Counted from the stretch's first letter, positions 1 to 9,577 are shown. The stretch is 64,000 nucleotides of DNA from Zobellia uliginosa (GCF_900156625.1 NZ_FTOB01000003.1:372001-436000), one strand, 5' to 3'. A program made the numbers and translations. The notes: generated by a model from the sequence alone, not told the origin.

Positions 1-1119
1 TTTAACGACCTCTAGATCGCGAACGGGATACCAGTAATTTTTTGCGTCTTTAACGGAGTGGGGGAGAATCCAGTTATAATCGGGTTGATTGTTGGAAAAC
101 GTGCCCGTCATTAATTCAACATAGGCTTTTCCGTCATCGGTTAGTTTTCGTCTTGCATTTTGTCCTTGTAATCCTGGCCCAAATTGCCAAAGTTTTGAGG
201 CATTGTTCTCAAAAGGGTCGCCAACGTGAACCGTTCCTGCTTTTTGTCCGTAATCATATCCTCCTATAAATCCTTCTTTTATGTCCCACATAAAAAACGA
301 AACCGGGTTAGGATGGTTTTTCCACCAAGTAAGGTCTACACCTTCTTCATAACGGGTCCGGCCATAATCATCGGTTTTATTTGATAAAGGCCATTTGATA
401 AAACTGCTGTTGTTGTGGTATACCCCGATTTCTTGACTTGGAGGCCAGAACGTGCGAAAATCATCATTTGCCGTAATGGCTACATTGGCCCAAAACAGAA
501 AGGTAGTGGTAACATCACTGGTGTTATTGATTCTGTAATCAACCTCGATATACGAACGCCCAGGTCTTAAGGTCATGCCTACAACACCCCGCATGTCCCT
601 GGTTTTTTCGGTTTCACCGACCCAAACTGTGGCGCTTCCATCTTCATTGTTTATCATTCTATAATCACTGGGAAGCATGGTAGTCGTACGGTGGTGATGT
701 GGAAAACACCATTCAATACCTCCGGATACCCAAGCACCCAATGTGCCGATTAAATCGGGTTTGATGACGCTATTGGTGTGAAACAATTCGTGTCCGTTGG
801 TTTTATCGATTGCCGAAAAAAGGCGGCCTCCAAAGGCAGGCAATACCTTTACACGGATGTATTCATTCTCTAGGTAAACCATGTCATAGGTGACGTCGAC
901 CAAAGAATCACCCAATTTGGTTTGTGAGGCGTACGGATAGACTTTGCCCTGAGCCCCTTGAACCCCTCTACCGGTATAGAAAATAGGACTTACCTCGTCG
1001 GTACCGATTTTATAGGTTGGAATGGTTTCTTGACCTTCGTAAACTTTTACTTGGCCCTGAAGTTGGAAAATGAGGGAAAAGAGTGCAAATGATAAAAGAA
1101 AACAATTTTGGTTTGGCAT
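1..1119 (-). CDS. DUF5107 domain protein, C-terminus cut by window edge
   Basis: An open frame runs from ATG at 1119 to the left edge without a stop, giving about 373 residues. The first about 25 residues (MPNQNCFLLSFALFSLIFQL...) look like a signal peptide. The body has the DUF5107 pattern: an early LENEYIRVKVLPAFGGR segment, IKPDLIG, an SGGIEWCFPHHH segment, NEDGSATVWVGE, and a later LTDDGKAYVELMTGTFSNNQ. DUF5107 proteins are galactose-mutarotase-like beta-sandwich proteins often followed by TPR repeats; their substrate is not established. A TPR tail cannot be judged because the gene is truncated here by the window. It may share a transcript with the flavoprotein gene just upstream (101 bases away, same strand). 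Confidence 0.75.
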   Translation of the reverse strand, partial: MPNQNCFLLSFALFSLIFQLQGQVKVYEGQETIPTYKIGTDEVSPIFYTGRGVQGAQGKVYPYASQTKLGDSLVDVTYDMVYLENEYIRVKVLPAFGGRLFSAIDKTNGHELFHTNSVIKPDLIGTLGAWVSGGIEWCFPHHHRTTTMLPSDYRMINNEDGSATVWVGETEKTRDMRGVVGMTLRPGRSYIEVDYRINNTSDVTTTFLFWANVAITANDDFRTFWPPSQEIGVYHNNSSFIKWPLSNKTDDYGRTRYEEGVDLTWWKNHPNPVSFFMWDIKEGFIGGYDYGQKAGTVHVGDPFENNASKLWQFGPGLQGQNARRKLTDDGKAYVELMTGTFSNNQPDYNWILPHSVKDAKNYWYPVRDLEVVK

Positions 1120-1220
1120 AATTTGTTTGTATAATAATGTTCTTCTTAAAAATAAGAAGTATTGTTATTATACAGTATAACAAATGGTCTGCGGAGTATA
1201 ATAAAATGTAAAAAAGGGAC

Positions 1221-2954
1221 TTAGTATATATTTTGTGTATTGATTCCTTCACTTTTTTTCTTGGTCCTAGCGGTTTTGACCGCTATTTTCTTCAGCATCC
1301 ATTCCGGATAATCTGTGGCATCTTCGGCGTCGTAGATGCGTATATGTTGATCTTCGGGTGGCTTTTTGAGTTCGTCGGGATCACATTTCAGAATTTGTGC
1401 CGCGGTATCGACCCCTGAATGTGAGACCCCTGCCACGCCATGCGAAAGAATACTGGCGCCACATAAATAAAGGTTTTCTATTTCACTTTTTGCCTTGTAG
1501 GCAAAGGGACCAATATGTTTCAGGCTTTTCTCGGTCCCGTAAATATTGCCATCGGTGGTGTTGACGTAATATTTATTGGTCAAAGGGGTTCCCAAGTCTT
1601 TTTGAACGATGTGCTTACTGATACCCGGTATCGCCTTTTCTAAACCGTTGATCATTTTTTGCATCAACAATTCTTTAAAATCCAAGTAGGCTTGAGAGCG
1701 CTCTAGGCCTTCGTTTTTGAACTTTTCAAATGCTTTGAAATCGACCAAGGTGATGGCCTCTATACTATGGTGTTTTCCGTCATAACTTGAAGGGTCTTTT
1801 AAAGTGGTACAGCTAATGAACATGCCCTCAAAGGCATCACCTTTTGAGATGTCGGAGTCCAACATACTATCGTAAAAATCGTCGGTGTCCTTATTGGGCA
1901 TCATCCAAATATTACCGGAGTCGAGGCCAGCTTTCCGCAAATCCATATCAACGATCAAAAACAGCATCAATGAGGTACTGGAGTATTTAGTGTTGGCCAG
2001 TTTTTTTTGAAATTTGGTGCTCAGGTTTTCCCTTCCGACCAAATCATTATAGGTAATACCTACATCTGCATTTGATACAATGGTATCGGCATAAAGTTCT
2101 TGGCCGTTTTCCAACCGTACCCCAACTGCCTTTTTACGCTTACTTCCTTCCAAGATGATTTTTTTGACGGCCGTACTCGTACGTAGTTCCCCACCATGTT
2201 TTTTAAGGGTGTTGGTCATGGCCTTTATAAGGGCACCACCTCCGCCCATAGGGTAGTAGCCGCCCTGAAAGTAGTGGTACATCAACGCACTGTGCATGAC
2301 AAAGGGAACTTTTTTGGGTTGAACACCATGGTCACCGCATTGAATGTTTAAAATATTCCGTAATAGCGGATTTTTTATGTGCCATCCGATAACCCTTCTC
2401 ACACTGAACATTCCGTATTTTCCAAAATGTTTGGTTTTGAACGGAATGGTGAGTTTTTGCCAGAACCCTTTAAAATAGGGGAGGGAGTAAAGCTCTTCAC
2501 TTACTTTTCGGGTGAGGTGAAGGTAGTTGTAAATCTGTTTTTTTTCTTTTGGAAACCGAGCGGAAAGCCGCTTGATCAGTAAGTCGAGATTGGCAGGGAA
2601 ATCGAATCGCTCTTCGCCGATACGCACATGTTCGTATGCATCGGGATTCATTTTAAAGAATACCAGCTCGTTGGCAATGCCCAAGCCCCTGTATAGATCG
2701 TTGGTAGCCTCACCTTCGGCCATGAGCCCAACATAATGGACGCCAGGGGTAAACCGGTGTCCGTTGAGGTAGAAACTGTGGCACCAGCCTCCAGGAACGT
2801 CGTGTTGTTCGAGAACGACCACCTTTTTTCCGGCCCTTGCCAAGCAAATGGCCGTTGCAAGTCCGCCCGCTCCGGAACCGATTATTATCGAATCGTAGGT
2901 ATGCGAGGCATCTTTGGTTCGTGTTGCACTGGAATCCTTGGTTGTGTTTTGCAT
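1221..2954 (-). CDS. FAD-dependent oxidoreductase, retinol saturase / phytoene desaturase family
   Basis: The protein has an N-terminal Rossmann dinucleotide-binding site (IIGSGAGGLATAICLARAG, then VVLEQHDVPGG about 25 residues later) and the WCHSF..G.RFTPGVHYVG segment typical of all-trans-retinol 13,14-reductase-like and CrtI-type flavoproteins. The C-terminus has the closing FAD-contact pattern LYLCGASILSHGVAGVSHSG. The family reduces or desaturates polyene and carotenoid-like lipids; the substrate here is unknown and no other carotenoid gene is visible. I start it at ATG 2954 (577 residues, MQNTTKDSS); a further ATG at 2993 would add 13 residues that do not resemble the family. No signal peptide, so it is cytoplasmic or membrane-associated. 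Confidence 0.8.
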   Translation of the reverse strand: MQNTTKDSSATRTKDASHTYDSIIIGSGAGGLATAICLARAGKKVVVLEQHDVPGGWCHSFYLNGHRFTPGVHYVGLMAEGEATNDLYRGLGIANELVFFKMNPDAYEHVRIGEERFDFPANLDLLIKRLSARFPKEKKQIYNYLHLTRKVSEELYSLPYFKGFWQKLTIPFKTKHFGKYGMFSVRRVIGWHIKNPLLRNILNIQCGDHGVQPKKVPFVMHSALMYHYFQGGYYPMGGGGALIKAMTNTLKKHGGELRTSTAVKKIILEGSKRKKAVGVRLENGQELYADTIVSNADVGITYNDLVGRENLSTKFQKKLANTKYSSTSLMLFLIVDMDLRKAGLDSGNIWMMPNKDTDDFYDSMLDSDISKGDAFEGMFISCTTLKDPSSYDGKHHSIEAITLVDFKAFEKFKNEGLERSQAYLDFKELLMQKMINGLEKAIPGISKHIVQKDLGTPLTNKYYVNTTDGNIYGTEKSLKHIGPFAYKAKSEIENLYLCGASILSHGVAGVSHSGVDTAAQILKCDPDELKKPPEDQHIRIYDAEDATDYPEWMLKKIAVKTARTKKKSEGINTQNIY

Positions 2955-3010
2955 TGGCAAGTTTAAAGGGTGAAATTCAAAATAGAATGACATATCCTAA
3001 GATATGTATA

Positions 3011-3036
3011 AAAAACGAAAGCATTTTCACGCTTTA
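3011..3036 (-). terminator. weak intrinsic terminator after the SGNH hydrolase
   Basis: Read on the minus strand, AAAGC and GCTTT arms flank a short loop and are followed by a T-rich run (CGTTTTTTATA). The stem is only five base pairs, so this is a tentative call. Confidence 0.3.
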
Positions 3037-3067
3037 AACGGGCTTCGGACCCAGAAAATATGCCTTG

Positions 3068-3754
3068 CTATTTTTTCAAGGCCTGAGCTATGGCTTTTTC
3101 TACCATAGGTTCCATTACTTTGTAACCTTCCACGGTAGGGTGTACACCGTCATTGGCATACTTTTTTGGTAGGCCGTTGCGTTCATCTGCCATTGCGGAA
3201 AAATAGTCAAGATAGATATGTCCTTTTTCATCGGCATATGCCTTGATCATTTTGTTTAGGTCCACTATTTTTTGCGCAGGTTCCATTCCCGGTTTCCACG
3301 GATAATCGAAGGCGGGTAGGGTGGAAGACAGTATCACCTTGATATCATTGGCCGTGGCTATTTCGGCCATTGACTTTATGTTGTTCATGATCATGTCAAG
3401 GGTAGAAGGCCCCGTGTTTCCTGCAATATCATTGGTGCCGGCCAACAAGACCACTACTTTGGGCTGAAGGTCGATTACATCTTGTCTAAAACGAAGGAGC
3501 ATCTGTGGCGTGGTCTGTCCGCTGATTCCTCGGTTCACATAAGGTTTGTTCGCAAAGAACTCCGGTCGCGAATTAATCCAACCTATGGTGATGGAGTTTC
3601 CCATAAAAACGACCCGGTTTTCATTTGGGGCCGGTTTGGCCAATTTGGCGTTTTCTGCTTGAAAATTGGCTAAATTCGGCCAATCTTGTCCTTTTATCCC
3701 ATTGATTATTCCTAGTCCCATTAAAAAAGCAAGTAAAAGTGATTTTTGTTTCAT
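3068..3754 (-). CDS. secreted SGNH/GDSL-type esterase
   Basis: A 228-residue protein with a signal peptide (residues 1-22, ending near IKGQ). Block I is present as FMGNSITIGW with nucleophile Ser54; the block III Asn lies in VVLLAGTND; the catalytic Asp202 and His205 sit in NDGVHPT. These are the four SGNH-hydrolase blocks, in order and at normal spacing. The family removes acyl or acetyl groups from sugars, lipids and other esters in the periplasm or outside the cell. The next gene upstream (small membrane protein) is only 13 bases away on the same strand, so the two are likely co-transcribed. The substrate cannot be read from the sequence; O-acetylated glycans are plausible given the sugar-degrading neighbours. 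Confidence 0.88.
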   Translation of the reverse strand: MKQKSLLLAFLMGLGIINGIKGQDWPNLANFQAENAKLAKPAPNENRVVFMGNSITIGWINSRPEFFANKPYVNRGISGQTTPQMLLRFRQDVIDLQPKVVVLLAGTNDIAGNTGPSTLDMIMNNIKSMAEIATANDIKVILSSTLPAFDYPWKPGMEPAQKIVDLNKMIKAYADEKGHIYLDYFSAMADERNGLPKKYANDGVHPTVEGYKVMEPMVEKAIAQALKK

Positions 3755-3767
3755 TGTCTTCGGTAGG

Positions 3768-4238
3768 TTATTTTTTCTGATTGTTGAACTGCTTTTTGTC
3801 CTCTAAGCTCAAGGGCACCTCTTCGGTAAACTTTCTTTCTGAGGGTTTTTGCATATAGAGGTATACGACCAAGAAAATCGCGACGACCAAAAACAAGGCA
3901 TTGCCACTTAGATTATAGGCAAATATGGAAAGAAAGGCCGGCCCTTCTAACAGGGCGTATTTTGTAATGGATGCGGACTGATATTTTCCGAGTTTTAAGG
4001 ATAGGCTATCATTTTTGTCAATGTTCTGTAATTGCTTTTTAAACAAGAACTGGCTCAAGAAATACCCTAAGGCCCCAACTACGGGAACCACGTAAATGTA
4101 TATATCGTTCGGGTCTGCATTGGCTATAAAACTACCGTTGTTGAGATAGGTTACCACGCCAAAGACGGCAATGCCGCCAACCAATGCAAGGTGAATAATA
4201 GATAGGGTTTTGAGGGATGCAGAAGGATTCGGGTCCAT
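3768..4238 (-). CDS. hypothetical membrane protein
   Basis: I do not recognise a named family. The 156-residue protein has about four hydrophobic stretches: residues around 12-31 (IIHLALVGGIAVFGVVTYL), 46-66, 95-110 and 113-130. A charged C-terminal tail (KPSERKFTEEVPLSLEDKK) probably lies in the cytoplasm. There is no clear signal peptide. It is followed after 13 bases by the SGNH hydrolase gene and preceded by another small membrane protein gene, 69 bases upstream, all on the minus strand. Confidence 0.7.
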   Translation of the reverse strand: MDPNPSASLKTLSIIHLALVGGIAVFGVVTYLNNGSFIANADPNDIYIYVVPVVGALGYFLSQFLFKKQLQNIDKNDSLSLKLGKYQSASITKYALLEGPAFLSIFAYNLSGNALFLVVAIFLVVYLYMQKPSERKFTEEVPLSLEDKKQFNNQKK

Positions 4239-4307
4239 TAATGTAAGTTAAACTGCTTATAAAGGTAGCTAATCAACGGGAAAGATAAAAAATTAATTAG
4301 GCGGTCG

Positions 4308-4559
4308 CTACCCCACAATGAACCAATAGGTGTAATAAGGAATGCTAAAGTTGACCACTATAGATAGGGCATAGATAATGATTTCAATACTTTTATTGTT
4401 TTGGTGCTGTTCGTTAATTTTTTGCTTAAGCATCGCCCCTTCTTTATCACTTAGTTTTTTAAAATCGATCCCATTTTTGTAGACCTCCCCTAAATCTTTA
4501 AATTTTCGCTTTTTAAGAAGGGGCCTGTTTTGTTTTAAACTGCTTATGACTTGAGCCAT
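4308..4559 (-). CDS. small hypothetical protein with C-terminal membrane helix
   Basis: An 83-residue protein with a basic, mostly helical N-terminal two-thirds (LKQNRPLLKKRKFKDLG) and one hydrophobic C-terminal segment from about residue 58 to the end. This gives a tail-anchored or single-pass arrangement. No family recognised. It is first of three minus-strand genes, divergent from the Gfo/Idh/MocA gene with a 148-base shared upstream region. Confidence 0.6.
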   Translation of the reverse strand: MAQVISSLKQNRPLLKKRKFKDLGEVYKNGIDFKKLSDKEGAMLKQKINEQHQNNKSIEIIIYALSIVVNFSIPYYTYWFIVG

Positions 4560-4707
4560 GAACCTTCACTAGCCATAATTTGATTATAGGTATCCGTTCG
4601 AGTCCATAAGTAAGTAGATACTTCCTTGCTATTGAAGTTAGGTGATGGAATAGGGGGAACCTAATTTATATGTATTTTAGGAGAGGAAATTATAAAAGGG
4701 ACACAAA

Positions 4708-5847
4708 ATGAAAAAAATATCAAGAAGAAGTTTTAATACAAAGTTGTCGCAAGGCATTGCCGGAACCGCGATTTTAGGAAGTGTTGGATTGGGGTATGGG
4801 TTTTCGCCTAAAAAGGAAAAAAAGAAATTGGGCATTGCCTTGGTGGGGTTAGGAAGCTATAGTGGTGGACAGCTGGCTCCCGGCCTACAAGATGCGGAAC
4901 ATTGTTATTTGGCGGGTATTGTTACGGGAACCCCGGCAAAGGAAAAGGAATGGATGGCAAAGTACAACATTCCTAGAAAGAATGTGTACAACTATGAGAA
5001 CTTCGATTCGATCGCCAAAAACCCCGATATTGATATCGTTTACGTAGTACTTCCCAACAGTATGCACGCAGAGTTCTGCATTCGTGCGGCAAAAGCGGGC
5101 AAGCACGTTATTTGCGAGAAACCCATGGCTGTTAGCGTAGCGGAATGTGATGCTATCATTAATGCGTGTAAGGAGGCAGGTGTAAAACTGTCCGTGGGCT
5201 ACCGTATGCAGTCGGATCCCTACACCAATGAAATCAAGCGCTTGGTAAAGGAAAAACCTTATGGTAGCGTACGTTATGTGTCTTCGGATGCGGGCTATAT
5301 TTCACGGGGCAATCCTGATCAATGGCGGTTGAACCACGCCCTTTCCGGTGGCGGTGCTTTAATGAATATGGGGGTCTACTCCATACAGAGCAATATTTAC
5401 GGTACGGGGCAAAACCCTATTTCAGTGGCAGCACAGGAATTTAGTTCAAAACCGGAGTATTTTAAAGATACCGATGAAACCATTACGGCCCAGATGGAAT
5501 TCCCGGAAGGGGTAGTGGGCAATTTGTTCACTTCGCATAATGCCAATGCCAACCGACTTTTCGTTTCGTTCGAAAAAGGATGGGCAGAACTAAACCCTTG
5601 CCACAGTTACGGACCTTTGAGCGGACGCACATCGGATGGTAAGGAAATAAAATATCCACACCAGAGCCAGCAAAAATTGCAGATGGACGATTTTGCAAAA
5701 CACATAATGCTAGGGACGACCAACTACGCGCCAGGTGAAATGGGCAAGCGCGATATGATAATTGTAGAGGCCATTTATAAATCCATTAAAGAAGGCGGGA
5801 AAAAGATTCCTCTCGATTTGGGCGATATGGGTATCGTACGCCGATAA
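4708..5847 (+). CDS. Tat-exported Gfo/Idh/MocA family oxidoreductase (GFOR-like)
   Basis: The N-terminus carries a twin-arginine motif (SRRSFN, residues 5-10) and a hydrophobic stretch, so the 379-residue enzyme is probably exported folded with its NAD(P) cofactor. The Rossmann fingerprint is GLGSYSGGQLAPGL, and the family EKP motif is E137-K138-P139. The segment GGGALMNMGVYSIQ resembles the glucose-fructose oxidoreductase subgroup, in which a Tyr sits where other members have His. The family oxidises or reduces sugars and cyclic polyols. It is a single-gene unit: a strong terminator follows. A DUF1080 protein further on (23994-24779) belongs to a family that can act with such enzymes on 3-keto-glycosides. 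Confidence 0.87.
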   Translation: MKKISRRSFNTKLSQGIAGTAILGSVGLGYGFSPKKEKKKLGIALVGLGSYSGGQLAPGLQDAEHCYLAGIVTGTPAKEKEWMAKYNIPRKNVYNYENFDSIAKNPDIDIVYVVLPNSMHAEFCIRAAKAGKHVICEKPMAVSVAECDAIINACKEAGVKLSVGYRMQSDPYTNEIKRLVKEKPYGSVRYVSSDAGYISRGNPDQWRLNHALSGGGALMNMGVYSIQSNIYGTGQNPISVAAQEFSSKPEYFKDTDETITAQMEFPEGVVGNLFTSHNANANRLFVSFEKGWAELNPCHSYGPLSGRTSDGKEIKYPHQSQQKLQMDDFAKHIMLGTTNYAPGEMGKRDMIIVEAIYKSIKEGGKKIPLDLGDMGIVRR

Positions 5848-5871
5848 GTTTGCTTCTACACATAGAATTTG

Positions 5872-5903
5872 AAAGGGACGTTTTTGAAGACGTCCCTTTT
5901 TTT
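5872..5903 (+). terminator. intrinsic terminator
   Basis: Arms AAAGGGACG (5872-5880) and CGTCCCTTT (5891-5899) are perfectly complementary and followed by a T run. It closes the oxidoreductase gene. Confidence 0.85.
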
Positions 5904-6061
5904 GATTGACTGTTTACCTCTAATCTGATTTTTTCTCCAAAATGACGCTGTTATTTAGAATTAAAATAGATGGTAACGTTAAGCTAACGATTTAACATAA
6001 TGATGAACTTTAGTTTAAGGTAACACCATGGTCAGTTAACAATATTTGGGTTTTGCTAAGA

Positions 6062-6069
6062 TATTTTTG
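6062..6069 (+). promoter_or_regulatory. Bacteroidota -7 element upstream of the PhoX-like gene
   Basis: TATTTTTG matches the TAnnTTTG consensus of the Bacteroidota primary sigma factor and lies 36 bases before the chosen ATG. A well-spaced -33 TTG is not evident. A small inverted repeat CGTTA-AGC-TAACG lies upstream at 5977-5989. Confidence 0.5.
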
Positions 6070-6105
6070 TTCCAAATTATTGTAACAAATAACCAAAAGA
6101 ACAAA

Positions 6106-7644
6106 ATGAAAACAGTATCTAAAATGTTATTACTGGCAGGTTTGGTGGCAACCACTTCCTGTGAAAAACTTGAAAACTATCTCGGCCATGGCGATCAGGG
6201 CCAAGAAGAAGGGAGCATCTTCGAGAACAAATCCGAGCTTGAGCCTTTAGTGGCCATTAATTCTAACTTTAACTTTGTCAAGGCCTATTCTTTAATTAGC
6301 TCGACCGATGTTTTGGATGACGGTTTTCGATTGGTGGGAGCCCAAGATGGTGCCGGCTTCTTGAAAGACGGTGATGGGTACATGTATGTAGTGAATGCTG
6401 AGGATAACTATGCGGTGAGCCGTATTCACTTAGATAAAAACCTCAATCCGATGGGTGGGGATTGGTTATTGAACTCCGGCGTTGCCGATTTTGCCCGTCA
6501 ATGTTCCGGTACCATGTGGGAAGCCGATATTCACGGTGGACCAAGGGATATATTCCTTTCCGCTTCAGAGAGCTTTCATTACGATGTTAAGGGAATAGAT
6601 CCCCATGTTGCCGTTCCTACGCCGACCGCAGATTTTGGTCTCGATGCACTGGGCGAGTTCTCATGGGAGAATGCGGTGCCCTTACCAAGGGATACGTACA
6701 AAGGGAAAACGGTAATCATTGGTGGTGATGATGATTCATCGGGTTCGGAAGGACAGGTTACACTTTACTATTCTGAAAATGGCGATGCCGACTTCAATAA
6801 CGGTAAAATTTACGTCTTGAAATTTAAGGAAGTAGCTTCTGGTTCTACCGATGCCAATGGAAACCCGATTGCTCCAATGGCAGTTGAAGAAGGTGTGATC
6901 TATAATGAAGGTCAGTTGGCTTTCGGGGAAACCTATGAAGTGGAATTTGTTGAAATCGAAAATGGTGCCGATTTGACCAAGAACGAAATGGAAGATGCTT
7001 GTGTTGCAGTAGGCGCTTCCGCTTTCATGCGTGTTGAAGATGTAGATTACCAAAAAGGCTCTGTAGACAACGCAAGAAACGTATTCTTTGCCGTAACAGG
7101 AAGAGGTCCGGGCAGGGGTACTTATAACGACTGGGGTACCGCTTACAGATTAGAGCTTGATGAAGATTCTCCTTTAACGGGTAAATTGACCCAAATCGTA
7201 AGTGGTAACACCGATACGAACAATATGGACGGAAACATTTCTAGACTTCAGAGTCCGGATAACATCACCGTTACCGAGAATTTCGTTTACCTTCAAGAAG
7301 ACCCTAACTCTTTTGATAGGGGGCATGCCGCTGCAATCTACCAAACCGATTTAAACGGTAAAAATGCTAAAGTCGTATTGGAATTGGTGGTCAGAAATGA
7401 CCTTGATCCCTCAGGAAGCACTGGTTTCAGTGGAGAGTTCGGTGCCTTGGTCGACATATCCGACAAGGTAGGAGTTGACGATACCTTCCTGTTGAACCTT
7501 CAGCCCCACTACTGGCAGAATGACGACTTCAAGAGTAAAGACGGCCACGATATGGAATCCGATAGACCTGATGCCATTGCCGCCGGTGCTAGGGAGGATA
7601 ACCAGGGTGGACAAATCGTTATCTTAAAAGGTTTGCCTAGATAA
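6106..7644 (+). CDS. PhoX/DUF839-like lipoprotein
   Basis: I start at ATG 6106 (512 residues) rather than the in-frame ATG at 6046, because residues MKTVSKMLLLAGLVATTSC form a lipoprotein signal peptide with Cys at position 19. The downstream sequence has features of PhoX/DUF839-type propeller proteins: an early DGAGFLKDGDGYMYVVNAED segment, AVSRIHLDK, an ARQCSGTMW segment, a calcium-site-like acidic stretch GGDDDSSGSEG, NNGKIYVLKF, and SPDNITVTENFVYLQED near the end. PhoX enzymes are calcium- and iron-dependent phosphatases, but many DUF839 proteins have no proven activity, and the family NHE motif reads NAE here. It lies upstream of two further lipoprotein genes on the same strand. Confidence 0.6.
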   Translation: MKTVSKMLLLAGLVATTSCEKLENYLGHGDQGQEEGSIFENKSELEPLVAINSNFNFVKAYSLISSTDVLDDGFRLVGAQDGAGFLKDGDGYMYVVNAEDNYAVSRIHLDKNLNPMGGDWLLNSGVADFARQCSGTMWEADIHGGPRDIFLSASESFHYDVKGIDPHVAVPTPTADFGLDALGEFSWENAVPLPRDTYKGKTVIIGGDDDSSGSEGQVTLYYSENGDADFNNGKIYVLKFKEVASGSTDANGNPIAPMAVEEGVIYNEGQLAFGETYEVEFVEIENGADLTKNEMEDACVAVGASAFMRVEDVDYQKGSVDNARNVFFAVTGRGPGRGTYNDWGTAYRLELDEDSPLTGKLTQIVSGNTDTNNMDGNISRLQSPDNITVTENFVYLQEDPNSFDRGHAAAIYQTDLNGKNAKVVLELVVRNDLDPSGSTGFSGEFGALVDISDKVGVDDTFLLNLQPHYWQNDDFKSKDGHDMESDRPDAIAAGAREDNQGGQIVILKGLPR

Positions 7645-7664
7645 GACCTTGTTATATGATCTTG

Positions 7665-7697
7665 AAAGACCTCCATGGATAGCATGGGGGTCTTTCC
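7665..7697 (+). terminator. terminator-like hairpin after the PhoX-like gene
   Basis: Arms AAAGACCTCCATG (7665-7677) and CATGGGGGTCTTT (7683-7695) pair over 13 positions with one G-T wobble. The following T tract is interrupted (TCTTTCCCTATTTAT), so some read-through into the peroxidase gene is likely. Confidence 0.6.
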
Positions 7698-7729
7698 CTA
7701 TTTATAATTTTCTTTCAATTTACTGAGTT

Positions 7730-9577
7730 ATGTATAAATCGATTTTCCTTCTTGCATTGCTATTAGCTTCTTTCTCCTGTAAAAATCAAAATGAGCAATT
7801 GGCTACGGTTCTTAAGACCGATAATGTCGATTGGGGCCATGCCCAAAAATACTATCATAAAAATATGACCGAGGCCGTTGAGTTAATCGATGCCTTGAGT
7901 AAAGTGGATGCGGAGAGTGATGAGGCCAAACGAATCTTTACGGACCTCCGTATAGCCTTTAAAAAAGCGGAACCCTATGCTTCTTACCTCAACCCTGAAG
8001 TCGGACATCGTGCCAATGGCCCTGCCCTGCCTGTATTTGTAGAAGACACGGAACGCGTGCTAAACCCTATAGGGCTTCAAAAAATAGAGGAGTCTATTTA
8101 CGAAGGAGGGGAAGACCCCGCAATTTTTGTGCGGGAGACCCATCTGACCAAAGGCCTATTGGTAAACCTGATGCAAAACGTGGGGGAACGGAAATTAAAT
8201 GCCGAAAGATTTTTTATCGCTATACACCAACAACTCTTGCGGATCATAAGTATGGGTGTTTCTGGATTTGATACTCCCGTGAGTCAATTGGGACTTTCCG
8301 AAACCGTAGTGTCGCTCGAGAGTTTAAAAGAAGTGTACGAGCATAGTCTAGGTGAACTTATAAAAGGAAAAAATGCGGAATTGGATACGGAGTTCCAGCT
8401 TAACATAGCACGGGCGGTCGCTTTTATTGAAAAGAATGGCGATTTCAATGCCTTTGACCGCTATACCTTTATTCGAGAGTATATGAACCCTATTACCCGA
8501 AATTGGGTGGCTATACGAAAGGAGAGCGGACTATGGGAAGGGGTGAACAACAAACCTTTTAATTTTGATGCCCCCACCTTTTTTGAAAAAGACGCTTTTA
8601 ACCTAGAATACTTCACTCCCCCGATCAATAGGAATCCGTCCGAAAAACAGATTGCCTTGGGCAAGAAATTGTTTTTAGACCCCAACCTTTCGCAGTCGGG
8701 CACGATGGCCTGTGTTACCTGCCATATGCCGAATCAGGCCTATACCGATGGAAAAACGGTCAGTATCGGGAATAATGGGAGTCCCTTGCAACGCAATGCC
8801 CCCACCTTGATCAATTCGGCCTTTCAAAAAAGCTTTTTTTGGGACGGACGTGCCGAGAATATTTTGGACCAAATATCATCGGTCTTTAATAATGAACAAG
8901 AATTCAATACCGGGGTACACGAGTTTTCCACCGATATTCTAAAAGATACCACCTACCACGTTTTGTTCGAAGATGCCTTTGGTAGAATTTCCAATAGAAA
9001 TGCAGATATTATAAAGGCAATTTCATCGTACATCTCTACTTTGAACGGTTTTGATTCTAAGTTCGATAAAAACATGAGGGGCGAAGAAGATTCCTTTACT
9101 CCCGAGGAAAAGTTGGGTATGAACCTGTTTATGGGAAAGGCCCTTTGTGCTACTTGTCATTTTGTTCCCTTGACCAATGGTACGGTACCTCCCTTCTATG
9201 CAGAAACAGAAAAAGAGGTTATTGGGGTTCCGGAAACCAAAGCGAACACAACTTTAGACGATGATTTAGGTTTCTATTGGCGCTACAATAAAGAAGAACA
9301 TTTGGGCATGTTCAAGACCCCAACGGTACGGAATACGGAATTTACCGCACCTTACATGCACAATGGGGCTTACGATACCCTAGAAGAGGTAATGGATTTC
9401 TATAACAAAGGCGGTGGCCGTGGCATGGGATTCGACTTACCGCACCAAACTTTGCCGTTTGATGAGCTGAACCTGACCGAAAAAGAGCAACAAGCACTCA
9501 TTACATTTTTGAAAACCTTGTCCGATACGAATGTTGAGAAAGAGGAAATACCTCAATTGGCCAATGCTGCTTCCTAG
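7730..9577 (+). CDS. di-haem cytochrome c peroxidase lipoprotein with long N-terminal helical domain
   Basis: The protein (615 residues) has a lipoprotein signal (LLALLLASFSC, Cys at 17). Residues about 30-285 are helical and not part of the peroxidase fold; the NGPALPVFVEDTERVLNPIGLQ region reminds me of imelysin-like domains, but I cannot confirm it. From about residue 300 comes the bacterial cytochrome c peroxidase/MauG module with two haem c sites, C328-VT-C331-H332 and C473-AT-C476-H477, plus RNAPTLINSAFQKSFFWDGR and a C-terminal FKTPTVRNTEFTAPYMHNG segment holding the expected distal Met/His ligands. The enzyme reduces peroxide or oxidises a substrate in the periplasm or at the outer membrane. 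It sits between the PhoX-like and FAS1 lipoprotein genes. Confidence 0.88.
   Translation: MYKSIFLLALLLASFSCKNQNEQLATVLKTDNVDWGHAQKYYHKNMTEAVELIDALSKVDAESDEAKRIFTDLRIAFKKAEPYASYLNPEVGHRANGPALPVFVEDTERVLNPIGLQKIEESIYEGGEDPAIFVRETHLTKGLLVNLMQNVGERKLNAERFFIAIHQQLLRIISMGVSGFDTPVSQLGLSETVVSLESLKEVYEHSLGELIKGKNAELDTEFQLNIARAVAFIEKNGDFNAFDRYTFIREYMNPITRNWVAIRKESGLWEGVNNKPFNFDAPTFFEKDAFNLEYFTPPINRNPSEKQIALGKKLFLDPNLSQSGTMACVTCHMPNQAYTDGKTVSIGNNGSPLQRNAPTLINSAFQKSFFWDGRAENILDQISSVFNNEQEFNTGVHEFSTDILKDTTYHVLFEDAFGRISNRNADIIKAISSYISTLNGFDSKFDKNMRGEEDSFTPEEKLGMNLFMGKALCATCHFVPLTNGTVPPFYAETEKEVIGVPETKANTTLDDDLGFYWRYNKEEHLGMFKTPTVRNTEFTAPYMHNGAYDTLEEVMDFYNKGGGRGMGFDLPHQTLPFDELNLTEKEQQALITFLKTLSDTNVEKEEIPQLANAAS

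Noticed and set aside
1010-1252. 80-residue minus-strand frame
   Set aside because: It overlaps the end of the flavoprotein gene and the start of the DUF5107 gene, is low-complexity and hydrophobic by AT-richness, and has no promoter.
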